In this document: positions 1 through 5,389 of the stretch, piece by piece
Position numbering within the stretch: position 1 is the first letter of the stretch
Layout of the letters: each line of letters opens with the position of its first letter
From: JAIXWP01 sp943372555
GTDB lineage: Bacteria > Bacteroidota > Bacteroidia > Flavobacteriales_D > Sanyastnellaceae
Assembly (NCBI GenBank): GCA_943372555.1
Contig: CALRZB010000174.1
Coordinates: 1 to 5,389 of the forward strand
Direction of reading: 5' to 3'
Length of the DNA stretch: 5,389 nt
The notes under the pieces: generated by a model
What the model saw: the letters and a program-made list of their open reading frames with translations, nothing else
The model's database searches: none
Told to the model about the DNA's origin: nothing
Translations under genes and position numbers: made by a program

Positions 1-1944
1 TAATTTTCCGTTTTTGTCAAACTTAAACTCAAGATCTAAGGCATAGTCGGAATATGTCATCGTGTTGGTCCATGGTGCATTCCAATAGAAATGAGTTTTC
101 ACAACATCAAGGGCTTTAAACAACTGCTCGTACTCTTCTTTAGTGAGAAGCGGTTTGCTGGGTGATAGCGAACTGTAGGTTATATATTCTTGCACAATTC
201 GGGCGTTATCAGCCGAGAAATTCACTGAGTTGATGAGTAAAACTTGCTCGCACATAACTCCTTCCGGAGGCGAAACAACATCGATGTCACCGAGTTGGGT
301 GTTGATTGTAAATCCAGTGAATAGACTTCTATAGATATTGGCGGTTACCGCTACACCATTTGTTTTTTCATCAGGAAAATTACGATGAACAAGTACTGCC
401 ATTTTCATAGACAATTGATCTATGTTGTGAATATGACGTTCCATAAAAGCGCCGTAATTCCAAGCGCCTGCCCATACGTCAAGCACGGCCTCGTCAACTG
501 AACGAGCGGTATCTCCAAGTATCCCCGTTTTGCTGTTGTAAAGCCCTGCTCCGCTGAAACCTTCAATATCTTCAGCGTTGCTGCTGCTGCGGTAGCGATA
601 ACTATTTCCAATTTTATTATTACCAATTTGAGTCTCGATAGCTTGAAGTAGGGTAGGACTAAGCTTTGATTTTTTAATAGACTTCCGAATCTTTTTCAAA
701 TACTTCTGAAGGCTGTCTGGATTTGATAGTAGCAATTCGTTATTCAGTAATTTTGAAATAGATGCAGCAATTTCGGGTTGCTTGAGGTGTTGATCGTAAT
801 AATAAAATGGAATCACAAATGCTCCTTCAGGTACACTAAAAAGTTTTTTGTTTCGCTTCGCAACTAGAGATAGTTCTCCAAAAGAGGCGGCCTTGTTACC
901 AGCAAATTTTTTATCTTCAATTCTAATTTCAGAAATAGGATAAATCTGATTTTCTTTTAAAGAATATTCTAGCGCTATGGTTTTAACTGCTGGCTGATTC
1001 TGAATGTAACTGTTCCATTCATCCATATAAATGGTCTCAATACTGTGTCTTTCAGCGGATACAATCAGACGAACATGTTTTCCATTTAGTGCCAACAATG
1101 AATCATTTTTCCAAATTTCAGTATCCACAAAAGAAGGTGTCATTCTATGCTTGCTCAATACATTTATATGAGAAAGCGGCGATTGATGCTGGTCTGTTAT
1201 AATTGCCGCGCAAGGTGGAATGTAAATGGGCGAACCATGTATTACAATAATATCGAAAGGCGACACTTTGGTATATTGTTTATCCAATGAATCCAGAAAA
1301 ACCAATCGTCCTAATGTCTTGCCAGCATTGAGCATCTGATATTTTTGACTTTTGAAAATTTCATCAGGGAAAATATAAGGAAATTGAATGTCCCCATTGA
1401 TCACTAAGTCTGTTAGATAGTCTGAACTGATAATGAGTTTAAGTGCATTTGGAGTAAAAAAGGAGTTCTGAATTCTCTCCGTAAACTGCACAATTTGATC
1501 ATCACTATAGTAGGTACTACTGGTGAATTCGATACAATAGGAGGAAAGATCAGGATAGAAGTTGATATTGGCTAGACAATATTTTTGAAGCGGATTGGTG
1601 TTGTAATTTAGAGTATTAAAAACAGCTAGTTCGCCCCAGAAATCAAGTTTTGCTTTACAGAAAGTATAATGGTATTCATACTTTTCTGAATTGGTGTAAT
1701 AGATAGCATTATTTTGAATATCCCAAATCACCTTTACGGAAAGCACCCCACTAAACTTATCAGAAAGAGGATCACCAGAAAGAGCTTTGAAGTCTTCAGC
1801 GGATTTCACGAATGTTACAAAATCATCCGTTTTGGATTCCTCTACGTTCGGCGACTTTTCTTTTTCTCCCTGAAGTAAATTGCAACTAGGAACAAATGAG
1901 ATAAGGCAAACTAAAACGAGTAGTTTAGTTATCCAGTACTTCAT
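1..1944 (-). CDS. Predicted lipoprotein with phosphohistidine-like segment and PEP/pyruvate-dikinase ATP-binding domain, C-terminus cut by window edge
   Basis: 648 codons are visible, reading from 1944 to position 1 without a stop. Residues 1-20 form a signal peptide (M-K-Y-W, hydrophobic core LLVLVCLISFV) ending in V-P-S-C with Cys21 as the likely lipidated residue; Pro at -2 is unusual for a lipobox. Residues about 45-230 match no domain I can name. Residues 251-268 contain S-P-L-S-H-I-N-V-L-S with His259, resembling the phosphohistidine segment of glucan water dikinase (L-S-H-V-S-V). The ATP-binding PPDK_N domain starts at G-N-K-A-A-S-F-G-E-L (349-358), continues with V-P-E-G (371-374), R-Y-R-S-S-S-N-A-E-D (450-459), G-A-G-L-Y (465-469) and V-T-A-N-I-Y (533-538), and reaches D-L-E (637-639), the expected metal-binding pair. 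The usual Q-x-R end motif should fall a few residues beyond the edge. Family membership is well supported; substrate and acceptor are unknown. The ATG at 1944 overlaps the end of the upstream membrane-protein gene, so the two are probably co-transcribed. Confidence 0.88.
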   Translation of the reverse strand, partial: MKYWITKLLVLVCLISFVPSCNLLQGEKEKSPNVEESKTDDFVTFVKSAEDFKALSGDPLSDKFSGVLSVKVIWDIQNNAIYYTNSEKYEYHYTFCKAKLDFWGELAVFNTLNYNTNPLQKYCLANINFYPDLSSYCIEFTSSTYYSDDQIVQFTERIQNSFFTPNALKLIISSDYLTDLVINGDIQFPYIFPDEIFKSQKYQMLNAGKTLGRLVFLDSLDKQYTKVSPFDIIVIHGSPIYIPPCAAIITDQHQSPLSHINVLSKHRMTPSFVDTEIWKNDSLLALNGKHVRLIVSAERHSIETIYMDEWNSYIQNQPAVKTIALEYSLKENQIYPISEIRIEDKKFAGNKAASFGELSLVAKRNKKLFSVPEGAFVIPFYYYDQHLKQPEIAASISKLLNNELLLSNPDSLQKYLKKIRKSIKKSKLSPTLLQAIETQIGNNKIGNSYRYRSSSNAEDIEGFSGAGLYNSKTGILGDTARSVDEAVLDVWAGAWNYGAFMERHIHNIDQLSMKMAVLVHRNFPDEKTNGVAVTANIYRSLFTGFTINTQLGDIDVVSPPEGVMCEQVLLINSVNFSADNARIVQEYITYSSLSPSKPLLTKEEYEQLFKALDVVKTHFYWNAPWTNTMTYSDYALDLEFKFDKNGKL

Positions 1945-2233
1945 CGTTTTTTATTTTTCTGTTTTTAGAAAAAAGAAAGTAATACTGGATGAGCAGCAGG
2001 AATACTATGATTAGAACTGCTTTTCCAGCGCTAAATCGCAAAGCGGCATATAGAAAAACAAGTTGAGGTAGAGTGATTAGCGCTCCTAATATTTTTAAGA
2101 AAATACTTTCTCTGACTTTGGCAACATAACACAGAATTGGGTTTAGCAAAACCAACGCGGCTGCCGCAAGAAACATAAATTCAACATTGCCATCGGATTG
2201 TGCATGTCCAATGGTTAAGAGTGTGGCGTTCAT
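1925..2233 (-). CDS. Small three-segment membrane protein of unknown function
   Basis: I do not recognise a family in this 102-residue protein. Three hydrophobic stretches are visible at about residues 20-38, 46-65 and 70-88, joined by short loops carrying K39, R41, K47 and then R66, K71. The C-terminal tail (K90, R92, K93, K95) is strongly basic, so by the positive-inside rule the C-terminus is probably cytoplasmic and the N-terminus outside. The first 19 residues (M-N-A-T-L-L-T-I-G-H) are not a convincing signal peptide. ATG at 2233 is the chosen start; Met20 at 2176 would remove the N-terminal tail but keep all three segments. Its last codons overlap the first 20 bases of the dikinase-like lipoprotein gene in another frame, which suggests translational coupling and perhaps a shared envelope function. 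That functional link is inference only. Confidence 0.75.
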   Translation of the reverse strand: MNATLLTIGHAQSDGNVEFMFLAAAALVLLNPILCYVAKVRESIFLKILGALITLPQLVFLYAALRFSAGKAVLIIVFLLLIQYYFLFSKNRKIKNDEVLDN

Positions 2234-2308
2234 TTCAACAAAGAAAACAATAATGCCGCGAGATTCTATGGTTTTAAGTGAATTTGGCTGAGGCTTGTCT
2301 AAATATTA

Positions 2309-2338
2309 TTGTTGATTAGTAGATCTTTTTCATCTTTG
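2309..2338 (+). promoter_or_regulatory. Probable Bacteroidota-type promoter for the paaJ-paaY-trmN run
   Basis: CATCTTTG at 2331-2338 matches five of the six fixed bases of the Bacteroidota -7 element TAnnTTTG. A TTG at 2309-2311 lies 19 bases upstream, the spacing expected for the -33 element, though it is a partial TTTG. Transcription would start near 2343-2346, giving a leader of only about 10 bases before the ATG at 2356. No Shine-Dalgarno sequence is visible. This site lies in the 122-base divergent spacer 2234-2355; in the opposite direction I see no equally good element. Confidence 0.5.
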
Positions 2339-2355
2339 CCCCAAAAGCAATAAGC

Positions 2356-3558
2356 ATGAACGCATTTGTAATGGGCGGTGTTAGAACTGCCATTGGAAGT
2401 TTTGGTGGTAGTTTAGCTCCTGTTAGAACGGATGATTTGGCCGCTGCCGCAATTAAGGGTTTGGTGGATAAATTCAAAACTCTAGACCCATCTCTTATTT
2501 CAGATGTGATAATGGGTTGTGCTAATCAAGCCGGCGAGGACAATAGAAATGTTGCACGTATGGCTTTGCTATTGGCAGGACTTCCAATTACTGTTCCTGG
2601 AGAAACTACAAATAGATTGTGCGCCTCAGGAATGAGCGCTGTTGCTCAAGCTGCTCGCGCCGCGCATTGCGGTGAAGGCGATGTATTTATTGCAGGTGGT
2701 GTGGAAAATATGACTCGCGGTCCTTGGGTGATTAGCAAAACATCAACACCTTTTGGACGCGATGCGCAAATGTTTGATTCATCCTTTGGATGGCGTTTTG
2801 TTCATCCTAAGATGAAGGAGATGTACGGTGTGGACGCTATGGGCGAAACGGCAGAGAACTTGGCAGAGATGTTCAAAATCAGCCGCGAAGATCAAGATTT
2901 GTTCGCTCTAAATTCTCAATTGAAAGCATCAGCAGCCGCTCAATCTGGAAGGCATGCTGAAGAGATAGTGGACGTTGTAATACCACAAAGGAAAGGAGAT
3001 GCAGTAATTTTTAATCAAGATGAATTCTCAAAACCAAAGACCTCAATAGAAGGATTAGGAGCGTTGAAAGCTTCTTTTAGAAAAGAAGGAACTGTTACGG
3101 CAGGCAATGCCTCTGGACTAAATGATGGTGCTGCCGCTCTTTTAATTTGCAGTGAAAACGGTGTTGCTAAAACGGGACTAACTCCAATGACTCGTATAGT
3201 ATCTTCAGCTGTTACAGGTTGTGAACCACGCATTATGGGAATCGGTCCAGTAGAGGCATCGAAACTGGCTCTATCAAGAGCAGGACTTACATTAGATCAT
3301 ATGGATGTGCTTGAACTTAATGAAGCATTTGCTGCTCAAGTTCTTGCTTGTACAAGAAATCTCGGATTGCAGGACAATGATCCGAGAATAAACATCAATG
3401 GTGGTGCAATTGCTCTTGGCCATCCGCTTGGAATGAGCGGAGCTAGACTGATTCAAACGGCATCGATAGAATTGGTAAAATCAAATAAGAAATATGCGCT
3501 TTGCACTATGTGTATTGGCGTAGGACAAGGCTTTGCAGTTGTTTTGGAACGTGTTTAA
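2356..3558 (+). CDS. paaJ: 3-oxoadipyl-CoA thiolase (PaaJ/PcaF type)
   Basis: Thiolase of 400 residues, the usual length for this family. It cleaves 3-oxoadipyl-CoA with CoA to succinyl-CoA and acetyl-CoA, and in phenylacetate degradation also the earlier 3-oxo-5,6-dehydrosuberyl-CoA, in the cytosol. The catalytic set is intact: nucleophile Cys89 in N-R-L-C-A-S-G-M, N-E-A-F at 322-325, His356 in G-H-P-L-G, and Cys386 in C-I-G-V-G-Q-G. The stretch G-C-A-N-Q-A-G-E-D-N-R-N-V-A-R (54-68) and G-W-R-F with Y-G-V-D-A-M-x-E-T-A (145-166) are typical of PcaF/PaaJ and separate it from general acetoacetyl-CoA thiolases. The N-terminus M-N-A-F-V-M-G-G-V-R-T aligns directly with known family starts, so ATG 2356 is secure. 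A paaY gene follows after 11 bases, which favours the phenylacetate (PaaJ) role over the protocatechuate (PcaF) one; both substrates may be used. Confidence 0.93.
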   Translation: MNAFVMGGVRTAIGSFGGSLAPVRTDDLAAAAIKGLVDKFKTLDPSLISDVIMGCANQAGEDNRNVARMALLLAGLPITVPGETTNRLCASGMSAVAQAARAAHCGEGDVFIAGGVENMTRGPWVISKTSTPFGRDAQMFDSSFGWRFVHPKMKEMYGVDAMGETAENLAEMFKISREDQDLFALNSQLKASAAAQSGRHAEEIVDVVIPQRKGDAVIFNQDEFSKPKTSIEGLGALKASFRKEGTVTAGNASGLNDGAAALLICSENGVAKTGLTPMTRIVSSAVTGCEPRIMGIGPVEASKLALSRAGLTLDHMDVLELNEAFAAQVLACTRNLGLQDNDPRININGGAIALGHPLGMSGARLIQTASIELVKSNKKYALCTMCIGVGQGFAVVLERV

Positions 3559-3569
3559 TTCACTTCGTT

Positions 3570-4169
3570 ATGGCAAACATTTTTGAATTTAATGGCTATG
3601 TTCCTGTAGTGCACGAAAGCGCATTTGTGCATCCGAATGCCACTGTAACTGGAAATGTAATTATCGGAAAAGATGTTTACATCGGTCCTGGCGCCGCAAT
3701 TCGCGGAGACTGGGGACAAATCATTATAAGTGATGGTTGCAACGTCCAAGAGAATTGCACCATTCATATGTTTCCTGGAGTAACCGTAGTTTTAGAAGAA
3801 AATGCCCACATTGGGCATGGCGCAATTGTACATGGAGCTAGAGTGGGGAGAGATACTCTCGTTGGAATGAATGCTGTGCTAATGGATAGGGTTGTGATAG
3901 GAGCAGAGTGTGTGATAGGTTCTTTGGCTTTTGTAGCTGCGGATACTGTAATTCCCGATAGGAGTGTTGTTGTTGGGAGTCCGGCGAAAGTTGTAAAGCA
4001 AGTTTCTGATCAAATGCTGGAATGGAAAAAAGAAGGAACAAGACTTTATCAAAAGTTACCTTCGGATTGTTTTGCTACATTGCGTCCATGTGAGCCGCTT
4101 CGAGAAGTGCCGGCTGATAGGGAAGTTCAAGACTCAAACTACAAAACCTGGAGAGAAACACAGAAGTAA
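3570..4169 (+). CDS. paaY: PaaY-type hexapeptide-repeat thioesterase / gamma-carbonic-anhydrase-like protein
   Basis: Protein of 199 residues with a left-handed beta-helix of hexapeptide repeats (for example V-I-I-G-K-D, residues 30-35) from about residue 20 to 145, followed by a C-terminal helix. Metal-binding residues of the gamma-carbonic anhydrase family are present: His66 (T-I-H), His83 and His88 (I-G-H-x-x-x-x-H-G), with Arg45, Asp47 and Gln60 in the expected places. The C-terminal part, with E-W-K-K-E-G-T-x-x-Y (151-160) and E-P-L-R-E-V (175-180), is the PaaY signature and distinguishes it from plain YrdA-like proteins. Studied PaaY proteins are thioesterases that hydrolyse dead-end ring CoA esters formed when phenylacetate ring opening stalls, freeing CoA. 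The in-frame TTG at 3501 lies inside paaJ and would add 23 unrelated residues; ATG 3570 gives M-A-N-I-F-E-F-N-G-Y, matching family starts. CaiE-like function is a less likely alternative. Confidence 0.9.
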   Translation: MANIFEFNGYVPVVHESAFVHPNATVTGNVIIGKDVYIGPGAAIRGDWGQIIISDGCNVQENCTIHMFPGVTVVLEENAHIGHGAIVHGARVGRDTLVGMNAVLMDRVVIGAECVIGSLAFVAADTVIPDRSVVVGSPAKVVKQVSDQMLEWKKEGTRLYQKLPSDCFATLRPCEPLREVPADREVQDSNYKTWRETQK

Positions 4170-4174
4170 ATTGT

Positions 4175-4894
4175 ATGACAGAGCGCATGGAAAAGCCTTT
4201 CAGATTTAAGCAATTTGATGTTTATCAATCTCGGAGTGCTATGCGTGTTGGTACTGATGGTGTTCTACTTGCAGCTTGGGTTAGGGTAGAAGGAGCAAAG
4301 CATATTTTGGATGTAGGTGCTGGCACCGGAGTGATTTCACTTATCTGCGCTCAAAGAAATCATGAAGCATTAATTGAAGCAATTGAAATAGATGAGGGCA
4401 GTGCCGAGGATGCACGAGATAATTTTCAGAATGCTCCGTGGAACAATCGTTTGAAAATGCATGAAGGGGATTTTTTGAAAATCAATTCCAAAGAAAAATT
4501 CGACGTAATTATTAGTAATCCTCCCTATTTTTCCCATAGTTTAAGGGCCTCAAATCCCAGCAGAAACGCAGCTCGACATGATGATTCACTGCCTGCAGAG
4601 GCGTTTATGGAAAAAACAAAGCGACTACTAAATCCAGATGGCAAAATCGCGCTGATATTCCCTAAAGATCAATTATCACGATGGACATTTGCCGCTGAAG
4701 CTCAAGGCATTTATCCTATTCGAATTTGTCACGTATTTACCCTTGCTCACAAAGATTCTAGCAGAGTTATGGTAGAATTTTCAAAAGAGAATATCATTGA
4801 ACCCGACATGGAGTCAATACTAATAGAAAAAAAACCTGGTGAATTTTCGGAAGCTTACAAACTATTGACTTCCGAACTTTATACTAAGTGGTGA
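4175..4894 (+). CDS. trmN: tRNA1(Val) (adenine(37)-N6)-methyltransferase, TrmN6/YfiC
   Basis: SAM-dependent methyltransferase of 239 residues that forms m6A37 in the anticodon loop of tRNA-Val. The family's opening F-R-F-K-Q-F-D-V-Y-Q-S (9-19) and M-R-V-G-T-D-G-V-L-L-A-A-W (23-35) are clear. The SAM-binding loop is D-V-G-A-G-T-G (46-52), motif II is E-I-D (71-73), and the adenine-N6 catalytic N-P-P-Y motif lies at 115-118. A-A-R-H-D-D-S-L (132-139) is also typical of YfiC. ATG 4175 begins 5 bases after the paaY stop; a second ATG at 4187 (Met5) would trim four residues and cannot be excluded. It is a housekeeping gene probably read through from the paa genes rather than functionally linked to them. 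Its TGA ends exactly where the converging gene's stop begins. Confidence 0.92.
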   Translation: MTERMEKPFRFKQFDVYQSRSAMRVGTDGVLLAAWVRVEGAKHILDVGAGTGVISLICAQRNHEALIEAIEIDEGSAEDARDNFQNAPWNNRLKMHEGDFLKINSKEKFDVIISNPPYFSHSLRASNPSRNAARHDDSLPAEAFMEKTKRLLNPDGKIALIFPKDQLSRWTFAAEAQGIYPIRICHVFTLAHKDSSRVMVEFSKENIIEPDMESILIEKKPGEFSEAYKLLTSELYTKW

Positions 4895-4911
4895 TTATGC
4901 GCCAATAACAC
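4891..4911. terminator. Weak hairpin across the convergent stop codons, doubtful terminator
   Basis: GTG-A-TTAT at 4891-4898 can pair with ATAACAC at 4905-4911, giving a seven-pair stem with one bulged A and a six-base loop. It covers both stop codons of the convergent trmN and START-like genes, the place where a bidirectional terminator would be expected. The stem is AT-rich and no clear T-run follows on either strand, so it may be chance. Confidence 0.2.
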
Positions 4912-5275
4912 GCTTGAGATTTTCTACAGCACTATCCCATAACATACGAGCATCATCATCTTCTCCTTCTTCACAGAAATCGGTAACCAATAAAGCAACT
5001 TCTCCCGTCATTTCGTCAATCTTAATGCGCATTTCGAAGAAGGTTTTTTCTTTTCCTTCATCAAGCCAATGGAATTTAACGGATTGATTTTTTTTAGTAG
5101 AAACCAATTCTGCCTTTCTTTCTTCTCCTTCCCAAATGAAAGTGTAAACTTCACCACGAATATTGATTTTATCGGCAAACCATTCTTCCATGCCATCTGG
5201 TGTGGAAATACAGTTGTATAGTATATGATCTGATGTGCGGAGCAAATATTCAAGCTCCAACCTATTTTTTTCCAT
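4895..5275 (-). CDS. START-like (AHSA1/SRPBCC fold) domain protein
   Basis: Small cytosolic protein of 126 residues that resembles the START-like proteins common in Bacteroidota, a helix-grip fold with a hydrophobic cavity; ligand and role are not known. Visible family features are E-L-E-Y-L-L (7-12), L-Y-N-C-I-S-T-P-x-G-M-x-E-W-F-A-D (19-35), I-R-G-E-V-Y-T-F-I-W-E-G (39-50), F-H-W-L at 68-71, and D-E-M-T-G-E-V-A-L-L-V-T-D-F (87-100), followed by an acidic patch (102-108) and a C-terminal helix with M-L-W (111-113). The frame stays open upstream to a TTG at 5308, but ATG 5275 gives M-E-K-N-R-L-E-L-E-Y, which fits the family start; the TTG lies in a possible promoter element. No signal peptide or membrane segment is visible. 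Its stop codon abuts that of trmN, read in the opposite direction. Confidence 0.85.
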   Translation of the reverse strand: MEKNRLELEYLLRTSDHILYNCISTPDGMEEWFADKINIRGEVYTFIWEGEERKAELVSTKKNQSVKFHWLDEGKEKTFFEMRIKIDEMTGEVALLVTDFCEEGEDDDARMLWDSAVENLKRVIGA

Positions 5276-5277
5276 AA

Positions 5278-5388
5278 TCAATATTGTTGAGTTAGGTCTG
5301 TTCTGCAAGAATAGTGTTTTCTTTTCGAAAATACTAATTCAATTGGATACATTTTACGACTGCTTATCAGTCGCTTAAGGTCTTCGGT
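5278..5388 (-). other. Short open frame entering from the right edge, uncertain
   Basis: One minus-strand frame is open from the window edge to a TGA at 5280-5278, giving 36 residues (T-E-D-L-K-R-L-I-S-S-R-K near the edge, ending T-Q-Q-Y). The stop lies two bases before the START-like ATG, a spacing usual in operons, so it could be the end of an upstream gene. I recognise no family, and an open run of this length is not rare by chance. It conflicts with the possible promoter at 5306-5313. Confidence 0.2.
5306..5313 (-). promoter_or_regulatory. Possible -7 element for the START-like gene
   Basis: On the minus strand TATTCTTG (5313 to 5306) matches five of six fixed bases of the Bacteroidota element TAnnTTTG and would place the transcript start about 20-25 bases before the ATG at 5275. 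No convincing -33 TTTG is seen upstream. Such motifs occur by chance in AT-rich DNA. Confidence 0.25.
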
Positions 5389-5389
5389 A

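Noticed and set aside
541..600. GCT-rich short tandem run near 570-590
   Set aside because: It encodes the conserved S-S-S of the ATP-binding motif; codon choice explains it.
420..626. Minus-strand open frame of 68 codons
   Set aside because: It lies in another frame within the well-supported lipoprotein gene and shows no family features of its own.
2234..2246. TTTCTTTG on the minus strand just before the membrane-protein ATG, similar to TAnnTTTG
   Set aside because: It lies only five bases from the ATG, would need a leaderless transcript, and has no -33 partner.
3501..3569. Upstream TTG start for paaY adding 23 residues
   Set aside because: It lies inside the paaJ coding region, the added residues do not fit the family, and ATG 3570 gives the conserved N-terminus.
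5357..5373. Perfect six-base inverted repeat CGACTG / CAGTCG with a five-base loop
   Set aside because: No T-run follows on either strand, and stems of this length with short loops are expected several times by chance in 5 kb.
1..5389. tRNA or rRNA genes, CRISPR arrays, insertion sequences, phage or defence genes
   Set aside because: I looked for cloverleaf, repeat-spacer and transposase patterns on both strands and saw none; the window is almost fully occupied by recognisable coding regions.

Overview
The window looks like an ordinary chromosomal segment of a member of Bacteroidota, probably Flavobacteriales-like. The basis is AT-rich DNA, starts without clear Shine-Dalgarno sequences, a close match to the Bacteroidota TAnnTTTG promoter element before the thiolase gene, a START-like protein of the type common in that phylum, and a lipoprotein of a type I associate with that phylum. 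All assignments come from reading translations by eye; no database search was run.

The left part (1-2233, minus strand) holds a two-gene unit. A 102-residue protein with three predicted membrane segments is followed, with a 20-base overlap, by a large predicted lipoprotein that runs off the left edge after 648 codons. The lipoprotein has a lipoprotein-type signal peptide, an N-terminal region I cannot assign to a named domain, a phosphohistidine-like segment (S-H around residue 259), and a nearly complete PEP/pyruvate-dikinase-type ATP-binding domain (residues 349-648). This order, His segment before ATP domain, resembles plant glucan water dikinases. An ATP-grasp dikinase fold behind an export signal is the most puzzling thing in the window.

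A 122-base divergent spacer (2234-2355) separates it from a plus-strand run of three closely spaced genes (gaps of 11 and 5 bases): 3-oxoadipyl-CoA thiolase (paaJ-type), the hexapeptide-repeat thioesterase/gamma-carbonic-anhydrase-like PaaY, and the tRNA1(Val) A37 N6-methyltransferase TrmN6 (YfiC). The first two belong to aerobic phenylacetate degradation: PaaJ carries out thiolytic steps at the end of the pathway and PaaY removes dead-end CoA thioesters. No ring-epoxidase or PaaG/H/Z genes are in view, so this organism probably keeps the pathway in several loci.

The right part (4895-5275, minus strand) encodes a 126-residue START/AHSA1-like protein whose stop codon directly abuts the stop codon of trmN, with no base between. 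The last 114 bases hold no confident gene, only a short open frame reaching the edge on the minus strand.
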